Shown here: one piece after another, positions 15,457 through 23,984 of the stretch | Numbering within the stretch: position 1 is the first letter of the stretch | Layout of the letters: every line of letters begins with the position of its first letter | Assembly: GCF_024171605.1 (NCBI RefSeq) | Contig: NZ_JALKAA010000004.1 | Location: forward strand, 1 to 64,000 | Direction of reading: 5' to 3' | Length of the DNA stretch: 64,000 nt | Source: Pontibacter sp. HSC-36F09 | Lineage (GTDB): Bacteria; Bacteroidota; Bacteroidia; Cytophagales; Hymenobacteraceae | Program-made: the position numbers and the translations under genes | Notes under the pieces: generated by a model | Told to the model about the DNA's origin: nothing | The model's input: only the letters and a program-made list of their open reading frames with translations | Databases searched by the model: none

Positions 15457-16029
15457 CTAGTTAAGGTTCGTCTTTAAACCATTCAGCAGCATGGCCGACA
15501 GGTTTCCGGATATTTCCGCAGGTTTCATTTTTCCTTCCGGCTTGTACCAGGTATGAATCCAGTTCAGGCCTGAGAGTATCGTCAACACGGCAAACTTCTC
15601 GTCCGGCACCTGAAACTCACCGCTGGCTATACCCTGGCGGATGATTTCGCGGAAGTAATTTTCATACCGGTCGCGCAGGGCCAAAAAATCGGTATGGTAA
15701 GGCTCACTCAAGTGGCGCCACTCCTGCAGAAACACCGCTGAAGCCTCCGTGTTGCGGGTGAGTACCTGCACATGCGCTGAAATAGCGCATTTCAGTTGCT
15801 CAGTAGCGCTGGCATCCTCATCTTTTACCGCTTCAATCGCTCCGAAAAACTCTTCTGCCATCCGGAAGCATACCCGCTGCAGAATCTCCTCTTTGGAACG
15901 GATATGCGAGTAAATGCTGGCCGCCTCTATACCCAGGGCGTTGGCCAGGTCACGCATGGATGTGGCCGAAAAACCTCTGCTCTTGAATAAGGCCGTAGCC
16001 GTCTGCTCTATCTGTTCTTTCCTGCTCAA
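15457..16029 (-). CDS. TetR-family regulator of phenylacetate genes, PaaR-like
   Basis: A 190-residue TetR repressor. Its N-terminal helix-turn-helix is clear ([38 protein letters not shown]), and the C-terminal ligand domain resembles fatty acyl/aryl-CoA responsive members. Position at the head of paaABCD and a CTAACGTTCGTTAG palindrome in its own promoter, matching the reported Thermus PaaR site CNAACGNNCGTTNG, make it the likely phenylacetyl-CoA-responsive repressor. Ligand specificity is inferred. Confidence 0.85.
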   Translation of the reverse strand: MSRKEQIEQTATALFKSRGFSATSMRDLANALGIEAASIYSHIRSKEEILQRVCFRMAEEFFGAIEAVKDEDASATEQLKCAISAHVQVLTRNTEASAVFLQEWRHLSEPYHTDFLALRDRYENYFREIIRQGIASGEFQVPDEKFAVLTILSGLNWIHTWYKPEGKMKPAEISGNLSAMLLNGLKTNLN

Positions 16030-16053
16030 TTATACTTCTTATATAGCTAACAA

Positions 16054-16084
16054 CAAATGTAAACAACCTAACGTTCGTTAGCAA
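16054..16084 (-). promoter_or_regulatory. Promoter of the TetR-paa operon
   Basis: On the minus strand a -33 TTG (plus 16082-16084), a 20-bp spacer and a perfect -7 TACATTTG (plus 16054-16061) fit the Bacteroidota consensus TTTG-N19..21-TAnnTTTG. The start codon lies 25 bp downstream. Confidence 0.75.
16068..16081. promoter_or_regulatory. PaaR-type operator inside the promoter spacer
   Basis: CTAACGTTCGTTAG has 6-bp inverted arms around TT and fits the consensus CNAACGNNCGTTNG published for Thermus PaaR. It fills the -33/-7 spacer, so repressor binding would block polymerase and give autoregulation. The remaining bases up to 16345 hold no other gene; AGGTATA words occur at about 16134 and 16292. 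Confidence 0.78.
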
Positions 16085-16345
16085 GTAATTTTTACGGAGT
16101 TTAAGCCCTTGGGTTGAGTTAATATCCGGCTCCTATACCTTTTCCCTTTACTTGAAATCTAACAGAAGATTAACTGATGACCGCAGGCTGTGTGGAGGAC
16201 AACTCGACTATTGCCTAAGATTTTGTACCTGTTTTGCTGAGACATTCACCTAATTTGCTTATCTTTTTCGAGCATTAGCTATTTGCTCGCGTATACCTGA
16301 TACCGGCTTGCCGGTGTAAGAAAACCAATTTTAGAAGACATTACC

Positions 16346-17155
16346 ATGACTGACACAACACAACCACCTATCACGCAAACCATGGATTTCGTGCGCTACG
16401 AAGTAAAGGAGCGTGTTGGGTATATCACCCTGACCAGATCTGAAAAGCGAAACGCCCTGAATGCTGAAATGGTAACCGAACTGAAGCGCGCTTTTGCCGC
16501 CGCCGAAGACGACGAAACCTGCAAAGTAATTGTGCTGCGTGCCGAGGGCAAGGTGTTCTGTGCCGGTGCCGACCTCGAGTACCTGCAGCGCCTGCAGCAA
16601 TACGACTACCACGACAACCTTGCCGACTCCACCCACCTGATGGAGCTCTTCCGTCAGATCTATACCTTAAAGAAAGTGGTGATTGCCCAGGTACACGGGC
16701 ATGCCATAGCGGGCGGCTGCGGACTGGCTTCCATTTGCGACTTCACGTTTACGGTTCCTGAGGCTAAGTTCGGCTACACCGAAGTGAAGATCGGCTTTAT
16801 ACCTGCCATTGTTAAAGTGTTTCTGCTACGCAAAATAGGAGAGGCCCACGCCAAGCAACTGTTGCTTACCGGCGACCTGATCTCGGCTGCCGAGGCACAG
16901 GAATATGGTCTGGTGAATTACGTGGTGCCCGCAGACGAACTGGAAGAAAAAGTATTTGGCTTCGCCCAAAAGCTTTGCAAAGAAAATTCGCGACAGAGCA
17001 TGGAGGTGACCAAAGAGATGATAGCCCGTGTGCAGGAAATGTCGCTGGAAGAGGGCTTGCAATATGCCGCCGAGATGAACGCCGTGGCCCGTGGCAGTGA
17101 GGATTGTCAGCGCGGTATTGATGCCTTTTTAAATAAACAGTCACTGAGTTGGTAG
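16346..17155 (+). CDS. Enoyl-CoA hydratase/isomerase family protein
   Basis: A 269-residue crotonase-fold enzyme acting on acyl-CoA. Seen: SEKRNALNAEMV, the oxyanion-hole segment KVFCAGADLEYL, HGHAIAGGCGLASICDF, and the conserved EVKIGFIPA region. The closest functional groups are enoyl-CoA, methylglutaconyl-CoA and PaaG/PaaF-type hydratases; the sequence alone does not decide. Proximity to the paa operon suggests a role in phenylacetate or branched acyl-CoA breakdown. The ATG at 16346 is kept, though MDFVRYEV at 16382 is an alternative start. Confidence 0.85.
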   Translation: MTDTTQPPITQTMDFVRYEVKERVGYITLTRSEKRNALNAEMVTELKRAFAAAEDDETCKVIVLRAEGKVFCAGADLEYLQRLQQYDYHDNLADSTHLMELFRQIYTLKKVVIAQVHGHAIAGGCGLASICDFTFTVPEAKFGYTEVKIGFIPAIVKVFLLRKIGEAHAKQLLLTGDLISAAEAQEYGLVNYVVPADELEEKVFGFAQKLCKENSRQSMEVTKEMIARVQEMSLEEGLQYAAEMNAVARGSEDCQRGIDAFLNKQSLSW

Positions 17156-17199
17156 ATTTCTGTTAAGTTTTCAAAACCATTTGTTAAACTTGTTGTTGG

Positions 17200-17709
17200 A
17201 TGAGTATGCTGATGGGGCTTGGAATAATGTTAATCACTTTTGTAGCGATGGAAGGCGTGGCCTGGGCCATGCACAAGTATGTGCTGCACGGTTTTCTGTG
17301 GTTTCTGCACAAGTCTCATCATACGCATCATAAGCACGCCTTTGAGTGGAATGACCTGTTTTTTGCCTATTATGGAACCCTCGCCATGCTGTTCTTTATT
17401 TTCGGCAGCGAGCCCATTGATTATCGGTTCTGGATTGGCGCAGGCATTACACTGTATGGCGTGGCTTATTTCCTGATACACGATGTTTTCATCCACAGGC
17501 GCATCAGGCTTTTTGGTAATACGTCTAATGTTTACCTCAAAGCCTTAAACATAGCGCATAAAATGCATCATAAGCACACGGCCCGCGACGGCTCAGAATC
17601 TTATGGTATGCTGTGGGTGGCACCGAAGTATTTTAGGTCCGCATACGCAATTCTACAAAAACAACAACAAGGGGAACAGACGTGGCGCAGTACACCATCA
17701 AAGAGCTAG
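17200..17709 (+). CDS. crtZ: Beta-carotene hydroxylase
   Basis: A 169-residue membrane di-iron hydroxylase that adds 3-hydroxyl groups to the ionone rings, making zeaxanthin or, with CrtW, astaxanthin-type products. Four His clusters of the family are visible: HKYVLHG, HKSHHTHHKH, HDVFIHRR and HKMHHKHTARDG. Two to four membrane segments surround them. The 3' end overlaps the MerR regulator gene by 28 bp, so the two are translated from one mRNA. It is separated from the main crt block by the regulator and a terminator. Confidence 0.94.
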   Translation: MSMLMGLGIMLITFVAMEGVAWAMHKYVLHGFLWFLHKSHHTHHKHAFEWNDLFFAYYGTLAMLFFIFGSEPIDYRFWIGAGITLYGVAYFLIHDVFIHRRIRLFGNTSNVYLKALNIAHKMHHKHTARDGSESYGMLWVAPKYFRSAYAILQKQQQGEQTWRSTPSKS

Positions 17710-18569
17710 AACACCTCTCAGGTATCAAAGCTCATACCATCCGCATCTGGGAACAGCGCTACAATGTGCTTTGTCCCCAGCGTACCGACACTAACATCCG
17801 GTATTACAGCGACGCTGACTTAAAAACACTTCTGAATATCTCACTCCTGAACGAGCAAGGGTATAAGATATCTAAAATTGCCAGGATGAGCCCCGAACAG
17901 CTAAAGCTGACAGTGCAGCAACTGGCCGAACAGGAGAGTACAACGCTTTCGCACCACATCAACAACATGGTTACGGCTATGATCGATATGGACGAGGAGC
18001 GGTTCGACAAATCATTCTCCACTGTAACCTTGCAACTGGGCTTTCAGGATGCTATGCTACAGGTGCTATACCCTTTCCTGCATAAGATTGGCATTTTGTG
18101 GCAAACCAATAACATAAGCCCTGCGCACGAGCACTTTGTGAGCAATCTGGTGCGGCAGAAACTTATCGTGGCCATAGACGGGCAAGTGGTGAAACGCACA
18201 GAAGACACACCTACCTATCTGCTATACCTGCCGGAAGGTGAGCTGCACGAGATCGCTTTGCTTTTTATGAACTACCTAATCCGGGCACACCATCATCAGG
18301 TGATCTACCTGGGCCAGAACCTGCCTTTTGAAGATCTGAAGCAAACCTACGAGCAATTGAAGCCCGCAATCATTTGTACGGTTCTGACAATAGTGCCGGA
18401 ACGGGAGCTCGTGCAGGAATATATTGAGCGGGTGGCAGTAACTTTTCCAGATGCGCGTATTTATTTCTATGGCTACCAGGCGCAGCATAGTTTTCTTAAA
18501 TACCCAAAAAATACGCACCGCCTGAGTTGCATCAACGATTTTGAAGCGGTGTTGAAAAAAAATATTTAA
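17682..18569 (+). CDS. MerR regulator with B12-binding domain, CarH/LitR-like
   Basis: A 295-residue regulator: MerR helix-turn-helix at about 1-70 (YTIKELEHLSGIKAHTIRIWEQRYN), a helical B12-binding cap, and a Rossmann-like cobalamin domain (VIYLGQNLPFEDL). Trp140, Glu150 and His151 have the same W-x9-EH spacing as the CarH adenosylcobalamin photoreceptor. The lower-ligand region reads GELHEIA (His189), where CarH-type proteins have ExHxxG; the Gly is Ala here. It starts with GTG after a GGGGAA ribosome site and overlaps crtZ. CarH and LitR repress carotenoid genes in the dark, which fits this setting; light sensing here is inference. Confidence 0.85.
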   Translation: MAQYTIKELEHLSGIKAHTIRIWEQRYNVLCPQRTDTNIRYYSDADLKTLLNISLLNEQGYKISKIARMSPEQLKLTVQQLAEQESTTLSHHINNMVTAMIDMDEERFDKSFSTVTLQLGFQDAMLQVLYPFLHKIGILWQTNNISPAHEHFVSNLVRQKLIVAIDGQVVKRTEDTPTYLLYLPEGELHEIALLFMNYLIRAHHHQVIYLGQNLPFEDLKQTYEQLKPAIICTVLTIVPERELVQEYIERVAVTFPDARIYFYGYQAQHSFLKYPKNTHRLSCINDFEAVLKKNI

Positions 18570-18608
18570 AAGTTAAACAGCTCCCTGAAGCAGGGATAGT
18601 TCAACAAT

Positions 18609-18641
18609 AAAGGTCAAATCCGATTGGGTTTGGCCTTTTTT
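18609..18641 (+). terminator. Terminator after the crtZ-merR pair
   Basis: A 13-bp stem AAAGGTCAAATCC / GGGTTTGGCCTTT with two G-U pairs, 4-nt loop, and a TTTTTT tail. It separates crtZ-merR from the sigma factor unit. Confidence 0.88.
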
Positions 18642-18669
18642 GTTGGGTAAAATTCAATAACCAAGTTTT

Positions 18670-18776
18670 GTAAACAGTGCTGTTTGTTTACTTTAATTGA
18701 AAAAATGCTAAACAAAATTTGGCTTAAATTTATATATACCGTATAATTGTTTAGTTGTTAAAGATAAAAATTAAAC
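18670..18776. promoter_or_regulatory. Iterated TGTTTA/TAAACA sites upstream of the ECF sigma gene
   Basis: GTAAACA-N8-TGTTTAC forms a perfect 7-bp inverted repeat at 18670-18691. Further TAAACA (18709), TGTTTA (about 18748) and TAAACA (about 18772) follow before the start codon. The repetition in the control region of the carotenoid unit suggests an operator, perhaps for the adjacent MerR protein. No clear TAnnTTTG core promoter was found here. Confidence 0.5.
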
Positions 18777-18779
18777 ATT

Positions 18780-19289
18780 ATGACGGCAGTAGAATTTTCC
18801 AATCATATTCAGTTGGCAGCTGGTTCGTTGAAGCCGGTAGCTATGAACCTGACCCGCAACGCGGACGATGCCAAAGATCTGGTGCAGGAAACGTTGCTTA
18901 AGGCGCTCTCTAACCGCGACAAGTTCAACACCGGCACTAACCTGAAAGCATGGCTATACACCATCATGCGGAACACGTTTATCAACAACTACAACAAGAT
19001 AACTAAGCGCAGCAGCAATATTGACAGCACAGAGTATCTGCAGTACCTAAACACAGACGACAGCTTTGTGACAGTTAACAAAGGCACGGCGGCATTTGTG
19101 ATGAGTGATATAAAAGCGGCTATTGCCAAATTAAATGAAGAACATCGCACGCCCTTTATGATGTATTACATTGGGTATAAATACTTGGAAATAGCTGAAA
19201 AACTGAACATTCCGATCGGGACAGTGAAGAATCGCATCCACATTGCCCGCAAGGAACTGAAGAAGTTGCTACAGGTTTATGGCGACTAA
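18780..19289 (+). CDS. ECF-type RNA polymerase sigma factor
   Basis: A 169-residue sigma-70 factor with only regions 2 and 4. Region 2 is seen as [17 protein letters not shown] and [17 protein letters not shown] (about 28-70), and region 4 as [20 protein letters not shown] (about 135-155). No anti-sigma gene follows. Instead crtI begins 36 bp downstream on the same strand, so the factor is likely co-transcribed with, and may activate, the carotenoid genes. This mirrors the link between ECF factors and carotenogenesis in other bacteria; direct control is inferred. Confidence 0.9.
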   Translation: MTAVEFSNHIQLAAGSLKPVAMNLTRNADDAKDLVQETLLKALSNRDKFNTGTNLKAWLYTIMRNTFINNYNKITKRSSNIDSTEYLQYLNTDDSFVTVNKGTAAFVMSDIKAAIAKLNEEHRTPFMMYYIGYKYLEIAEKLNIPIGTVKNRIHIARKELKKLLQVYGD

Positions 19290-19325
19290 CTACAACTAAT
19301 GCTGGGATTTTTAGTAAATTTCTAG

Positions 19326-20834
19326 ATGATGTCAAAAAAAGTAATCGTGATTGGTGCCGGCTTTTCGGGACTTTCGGCCGCCACCAGTCTGGCAGACCAG
19401 GGTTACGAAGTTACGGTGCTCGAGAAGAACGCCACTCCCGGCGGCCGTGCCCGAAGTTTTGCAGAGGCAGGCTATACCTTTGACATGGGGCCAAGCTGGT
19501 ACTGGATGCCCGACGTGTTTGAGTCTTACTTTAACAAGTTCGGCAAAACCGTTTCTGATTACTATGACCTCGTGCGGCTCGATCCGTCTTATACTGTGGT
19601 GTTTGGCGAAGCTGATTTTGTAGACGTGCCTGCTTCGCTTGACGAACTGAAGGCACTCTTTGAGCAATGGGAGCCGGGTAGTGCCGCCCGTCTCGACAAG
19701 TTTCTGGAACAGGCGTCTTATAAATACGAGGTAGGTATAAACCAGCTCGTTTACAAACCCGGTCGCTCGGTGAGTGAATTCATGAGTTTGCGCTTGCTGC
19801 TGGATGTGCTCCGCATGGATGTGTTTCAGTCCATACACGCGCATATCCGCCGCTTCTTTTCGCATGAAAAGATTATCAAGCTGATGGAATTTCCGGTGCT
19901 GTTCTTGGGAGCGCTGCCGCAAAATACCCCGGCACTTTATAGTCTGATGAATTATGCTGACATCAGCCTCGGAACGTGGTACCCGATGGGGGGCATGTAT
20001 AAGATTATCGAAGGGATGGTGCAGCTGGCTGAGGAGAAGGGGGTGTCCTTTTTGTACAACCAAGATGTGAAGAAGATTGAGGTGGAGCAAGGTATAGCCC
20101 GCCGCGTGCGAACTGCCACAGGTATGTTCGAGGCCGATGTGGTCGTGGCCAGTGCCGATTACCATCATGTGGAGCGCCATCTGTTAGCGCCGGACTTGCG
20201 AAGTTATACAAACGACTACTGGGACAAGCGGGTCATGGCGCCTTCCTGCCTGATTTTCTACTTAGGTATAGGCAAGAAGCTTGACAACCTGCGCCACCAT
20301 AATCTGTTCTTCGATGAGGATTTTGGACCGCATGCGCACGAGATTTATACCGACCCGAAATGGCCTGCTAAACCACTGTTCTATGTGTCGGCGCCTTCAG
20401 TAACCGATGCCAGTGTTGCGCCGGAAGGTTGTGAGAACCTGTTTGTGCTGATGCCAGTAGCGCCGGACTTAGAAGATACTGAAGAATTGCGGGAGCGCTA
20501 TTACGACCTGATCATGGACCGCCTCGAGCGCCTGACCAAACAGGAAGTACGCAGTGCCGTGGTATACAAGCGCAGTTACGCCCACCGCGATTTCATATCC
20601 GATTACAACGCCTTTAAAGGCAATGCTTATGGCCTGGCAAATACGCTCATGCAAACCGCCCTGCTCAAGCCCAGCCTGAAAAGCAAAAAAGTGAAGAACC
20701 TGTACTATACTGGTCAACTAACGGTGCCTGGTCCGGGTGTACCACCGTCCCTGATTTCGGGGCAGGTTGTAGCAAAGGAAGTAGCGAAGGATTATGCGTT
20801 GGCGCCGGGTCAGCGATTACCAGTGAGCAATTAA
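19326..20834 (+). CDS. crtI: Phytoene desaturase
   Basis: A 502-residue FAD-dependent desaturase/isomerase that turns phytoene into lycopene in four steps. The N-terminal dinucleotide fold reads VIVIGAGFSGLSAATSLA with EKNATPGGRARSF after it, and the C-terminus has the family segment YYTGQLTVPGPGVPPSLISG. Length is typical. Two adjacent ATG codons (19326 and 19329) are possible. It is followed 15 bp later by crtB. Confidence 0.95.
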   Translation: MMSKKVIVIGAGFSGLSAATSLADQGYEVTVLEKNATPGGRARSFAEAGYTFDMGPSWYWMPDVFESYFNKFGKTVSDYYDLVRLDPSYTVVFGEADFVDVPASLDELKALFEQWEPGSAARLDKFLEQASYKYEVGINQLVYKPGRSVSEFMSLRLLLDVLRMDVFQSIHAHIRRFFSHEKIIKLMEFPVLFLGALPQNTPALYSLMNYADISLGTWYPMGGMYKIIEGMVQLAEEKGVSFLYNQDVKKIEVEQGIARRVRTATGMFEADVVVASADYHHVERHLLAPDLRSYTNDYWDKRVMAPSCLIFYLGIGKKLDNLRHHNLFFDEDFGPHAHEIYTDPKWPAKPLFYVSAPSVTDASVAPEGCENLFVLMPVAPDLEDTEELRERYYDLIMDRLERLTKQEVRSAVVYKRSYAHRDFISDYNAFKGNAYGLANTLMQTALLKPSLKSKKVKNLYYTGQLTVPGPGVPPSLISGQVVAKEVAKDYALAPGQRLPVSN

Positions 20835-20849
20835 CGCCCCAGTAATACT

Positions 20850-21683
20850 ATGGATTTATTTAAAGACACCTGCCTGAAATGCAGCAAGCTCATTACGGAG
20901 GCGTACAGTACGTCGTTTACGCTCGGTATCAAGACGCTGCACAGCAAATTTCATGACCCGATTTATGCGATTTATGGTTTTGTGCGCTGCGCCGATGAGA
21001 TTGTAGACACCTTTCATGACTTCGATAAAAGGAAATTGCTCGACCAGTTCAGCCAACAGACTTTTGAGGCCATTGAGCAAGGTATAAGCCTGAACCCGGT
21101 GCTGCATGCTTTCCAGTGCGTGGTGAACGAGTATAAAATTGACCGTGCCTACATTGAGGCGTTTCTGAAGAGCATGGCCATGGATCTGGATGATCACGTG
21201 TATGACCCGGCCCTTTATAAAGAGTACATCTATGGCTCGGCGGAAGTAGTGGGCCTGATGTGCCTGAAAGTATTCTGCGAAGGCGATGACGAACAGTTTG
21301 AGCGGCTGAAGAAACCGGCCTGCAGCCTGGGGGCGGCCTTCCAGAAAGTCAACTTCTTACGCGACATGCAAAGCGACTTTAAGGACCGTGGCAGGGTGTA
21401 CTTTCCGGCGGTGGATATCCATACCTTTAACAATGTGTGCAAAGCGCAGATAGAGGCCGACATCGCCAAGGATTTTGAGGATGCGTACGCCGGCATACTC
21501 GCTTTGCCCCGTTCGGCACGCATGGGCGTATACCTGGCCTACGTCTATTACCAGAAGCTTTTCCGGAAAATCAAAGGGCTACCGGCAACCCATATCTTAA
21601 ATGAGCGCGTAAGAGTACCTGATAACACAAAGTTTGCCTTACTTTTGGGCTCCTATGTCAGGTACCAACTAAACGCCATTTAA
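20850..21683 (+). CDS. crtB: Phytoene synthase
   Basis: A 277-residue squalene/phytoene synthase joining two geranylgeranyl diphosphates. The first Asp motif is FVRCADEIVDTF (about 47-58) and the second is NFLRDMQSDFKDRGRVYFP (about 166-184). Both Asp-rich sites that bind the Mg-diphosphate are intact. No crtE (geranylgeranyl diphosphate synthase) lies in this cluster, so the precursor must come from elsewhere. The next gene follows after 4 bp. Confidence 0.95.
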   Translation: MDLFKDTCLKCSKLITEAYSTSFTLGIKTLHSKFHDPIYAIYGFVRCADEIVDTFHDFDKRKLLDQFSQQTFEAIEQGISLNPVLHAFQCVVNEYKIDRAYIEAFLKSMAMDLDDHVYDPALYKEYIYGSAEVVGLMCLKVFCEGDDEQFERLKKPACSLGAAFQKVNFLRDMQSDFKDRGRVYFPAVDIHTFNNVCKAQIEADIAKDFEDAYAGILALPRSARMGVYLAYVYYQKLFRKIKGLPATHILNERVRVPDNTKFALLLGSYVRYQLNAI

Positions 21684-21687
21684 CCAC

Positions 21688-22224
21688 GTGAAGAATAGCT
21701 TACCAATACTTTTCGTTTTCCTGTTTTTAAGTTTTACAGCGCTGGCTGATAAATCCAAAGATTACAAATTGTCCGTACTGCGTGTGCAGTTTCTGGAGGC
21801 CAGCAAAGACAGCAAGGCCGGCCGTGATTTTTATAAGCTGATGAGCGAGTACGAGGACAACAATCCTGTGGTGCTGGCCTACAAGGCAGTGTCAGAGGCG
21901 ATAATGGCCAAGCACGTCTGGAACCCTTACATGAAGATGAAGCATTTGCAGCAGTCTTCTGAGATATTTGAAGAGGCAGTGCAGCTGGATGCTTCTAGTC
22001 CCGAAATACGGTTTTTGCGCTTCACGGTAGAGCATTATGTGCCGCGCTACCTCAACCTGAGCAAGAACCTCGAAGCCGACAAAGCCAAAATTATCGCCGG
22101 TCTGGAACGTCACCCGAAATCCGGCTTGTCTAACGAGATGGCTCGCGACATCCGTGCTTTTATGCTGACCAAAGATCATTGCACCGAACAAGAAAAACAA
22201 AGACTCAAACGCATACCGATTTAA
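21688..22224 (+). CDS. Exported protein of unknown function in the crt cluster
   Basis: I do not recognise a characterised family. The 178-residue protein has a signal peptide (LPILFVFLFLSFTALA, about 4-20) and a helical, TPR-like body (KAGRDFYKLMSEYEDNNPVV, SSEIFEEAVQLDASSPEIRF). It starts with GTG 4 bp after crtB and ends 6 bp before the cyclase gene, so it is part of the same mRNA. A periplasmic helper role in carotenoid placement is one guess only. Its upstream and downstream spacing argues it is a real gene. Confidence 0.75.
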   Translation: MKNSLPILFVFLFLSFTALADKSKDYKLSVLRVQFLEASKDSKAGRDFYKLMSEYEDNNPVVLAYKAVSEAIMAKHVWNPYMKMKHLQQSSEIFEEAVQLDASSPEIRFLRFTVEHYVPRYLNLSKNLEADKAKIIAGLERHPKSGLSNEMARDIRAFMLTKDHCTEQEKQRLKRIPI

Positions 22225-22230
22225 ACCCTG

Positions 22231-22929
22231 ATGCCGCTATACCTATACCTGAACATTTTCACCATCCTGTTCCCGCTGCTGCTCTCTTTCGACAAAAAAG
22301 TGGCTTTTTATAAGAACTGGCCATACCTGTGGCCGGCCATCCTGATCAACGCGGCGCTGTTCATGATCTGGGATGAACTTTTCACGCAGGCAGGTATATG
22401 GGGCTTTAATCCCGAGTATCTGGTGGGTATCTATCTCTTCAATTTGCCGCTCGAAGAAGTGCTTTTCTTTATCACGGTGCCTTACGCTTGCGTCTTTATT
22501 TACGAGTGCCTGAACGCCTACATCACCAAAGACTTGTTGCAGCCTTATGCCAAGGGCATCACCTTTGTGCTTATACCTGTGCTCTTGCTCCTGGCGGTTT
22601 TTAATCTCGAGAAACTCTATACCTCCATCACCTTTACTTTGCTGGCGGCCATGCTGGGCGCCCACTACTACTATTTCAACACCCAAAAGCTGGGACGCTT
22701 CTATCTGGCTTACCTCGTGCACCTGGTGCCGTTTTTGCTGGTGAACGGTGTGCTCACCTACCTGCCCATTGTCTGGTATAACAACAGCCACAACCTGAAT
22801 CTGCGCATCGTGTCTATACCTGCGGAGGACTCTATGTACTCCATGCTGATGCTTTTGCTCACGATTTCGATTTACGAAGGCCTAAAACAGCATTTTGCTG
22901 TTAAACAATATCAACGCTTGGCTGTATAA
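22231..22929 (+). CDS. Lycopene cyclase, CrtYcd type
   Basis: A 232-residue polytopic membrane protein of the lycopene cyclase domain family: CrtYc and CrtYd-like halves fused, each with about three membrane helices. Characteristic segments are FMIWDELFTQAGIWGFNPEY in the first half (about 47-66), LFNLPLEEVLFFITVPYACV, and a second-half copy-like region near YNNSHNLNLRIVSIPAEDSM. It would cyclise lycopene to beta-carotene, feeding CrtZ and CrtW. The start reads LYLYL through two overlapping TATACCT words. Confidence 0.9.
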   Translation: MPLYLYLNIFTILFPLLLSFDKKVAFYKNWPYLWPAILINAALFMIWDELFTQAGIWGFNPEYLVGIYLFNLPLEEVLFFITVPYACVFIYECLNAYITKDLLQPYAKGITFVLIPVLLLLAVFNLEKLYTSITFTLLAAMLGAHYYYFNTQKLGRFYLAYLVHLVPFLLVNGVLTYLPIVWYNNSHNLNLRIVSIPAEDSMYSMLMLLLTISIYEGLKQHFAVKQYQRLAV

Positions 22930-22935
22930 AGGTAT

Positions 22936-23787
22936 ATGCGAAACCTTCAAGTCACCATCGATTCTAACTCAGGCTTTTGCTTCGGCGTGGTCTATGCCAT
23001 TCAAATGGCCGAAGACCTACTCGACGAGCAGGGGTATCTCTATTGCCTGGGCGATATCGTGCACAACGACGTGGAGGTGGAGCGGCTGCAGAAGCGTGGC
23101 CTGCGCATCATCGACCATGACCAACTACGGGAGCTGCGCGATGAAGCCGTACTAATTCGCGCCCACGGCGAACCACCTGCCACCTATCACATGGCCCTGC
23201 AGAATAACCTGACCTTGATAGACGCTTCCTGTCCGGTGGTGCTCAAGCTGCAGAATCGCATCAAGACATCCTACGACAAAGACGAGCGCATCTTTATTTA
23301 TGGTAAGCACGGGCACGCCGAAGTGATGGGCCTTCTGGGGCAGACAAGCAACAAGGCAGTGGTGTTCGAAAATCTGGATGAGTTGATGCAGCACGAGTTG
23401 CCGTCAAAAATCACGCTCTACAGCCAGACCACCAAAAGCACTAACAACTTCTACAATATCAAAGACACGCTCGAGCAAAAAGGCTACGAAGTAGATGCCA
23501 ACGACACCATCTGCCGGCAGGTATCCAACCGCGACAAAGACCTGCGCAAGTTTGCGGCCCAGTTCGATAAGATTATCTTCGTGTCGGGCACCAAGTCTAG
23601 TAATGGAAAAGTGCTTTACCAGGTATGCAAAGACACTAATCCGGCCACATACTTTGTGTCGAAAGTAGAGGAAATTCAATCTGAGTGGTTTGCCGACGAC
23701 GACAAAGTGGGAATCTGCGGCGCTACTTCTACACCGATGTGGCTGATGGAGGAAGTGCGCGATTTATTGCTGCGGGGAACCGTTTAG
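22936..23787 (+). CDS. ispH: 4-hydroxy-3-methylbut-2-enyl diphosphate reductase
   Basis: The last MEP-pathway enzyme, a 4Fe-4S reductase that makes IPP and DMAPP. The three cluster cysteines are in GFCFGVVYAI, DASCPVVLKL and DTICRQVSNR; active-site histidines are in LGDIVHND and GKHGHAEVMG. The 283-residue length is usual. It follows the cyclase gene after 6 bp, with an AGGTATA word in the gap, so isoprenoid supply and carotenoid synthesis share an operon here. Confidence 0.95.
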   Translation: MRNLQVTIDSNSGFCFGVVYAIQMAEDLLDEQGYLYCLGDIVHNDVEVERLQKRGLRIIDHDQLRELRDEAVLIRAHGEPPATYHMALQNNLTLIDASCPVVLKLQNRIKTSYDKDERIFIYGKHGHAEVMGLLGQTSNKAVVFENLDELMQHELPSKITLYSQTTKSTNNFYNIKDTLEQKGYEVDANDTICRQVSNRDKDLRKFAAQFDKIIFVSGTKSSNGKVLYQVCKDTNPATYFVSKVEEIQSEWFADDDKVGICGATSTPMWLMEEVRDLLLRGTV

Positions 23788-23789
23788 TC

Positions 23790-23899
23790 AGGTATAGCTT
23801 AGCTACCACAAACAAGGTATAGCCGCAAGTAAAACAGGTATAGTTAAAGCTCAAAGTTTTAGTAGTACAGGCGAATCCAACCTGGCAAATGCAGGTATA
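23790..23899. repeat. Cluster of four AGGTATA words
   Basis: Copies at 23790, 23815, 23836 and 23893, all in the same orientation (three as AGGTATAGC/AGGTATAGT types), fill most of the ispH-crtW gap. No terminator or gene was seen in this stretch. Confidence 0.85.
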
Positions 23900-23984
23900 G
23901 CACGGGATAGACGGCTGAGGTAACCATCACACGAAATTGGTAATTAATCCCGTCCTTTGTCAAAATATCTCTTGTCAAAAAACT

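Noticed and set aside
19332-20180. 282-codon antisense frame inside crtI
   Set aside because: It is opposite a clear phytoene desaturase gene; its His/Leu-rich translation resembles no family.
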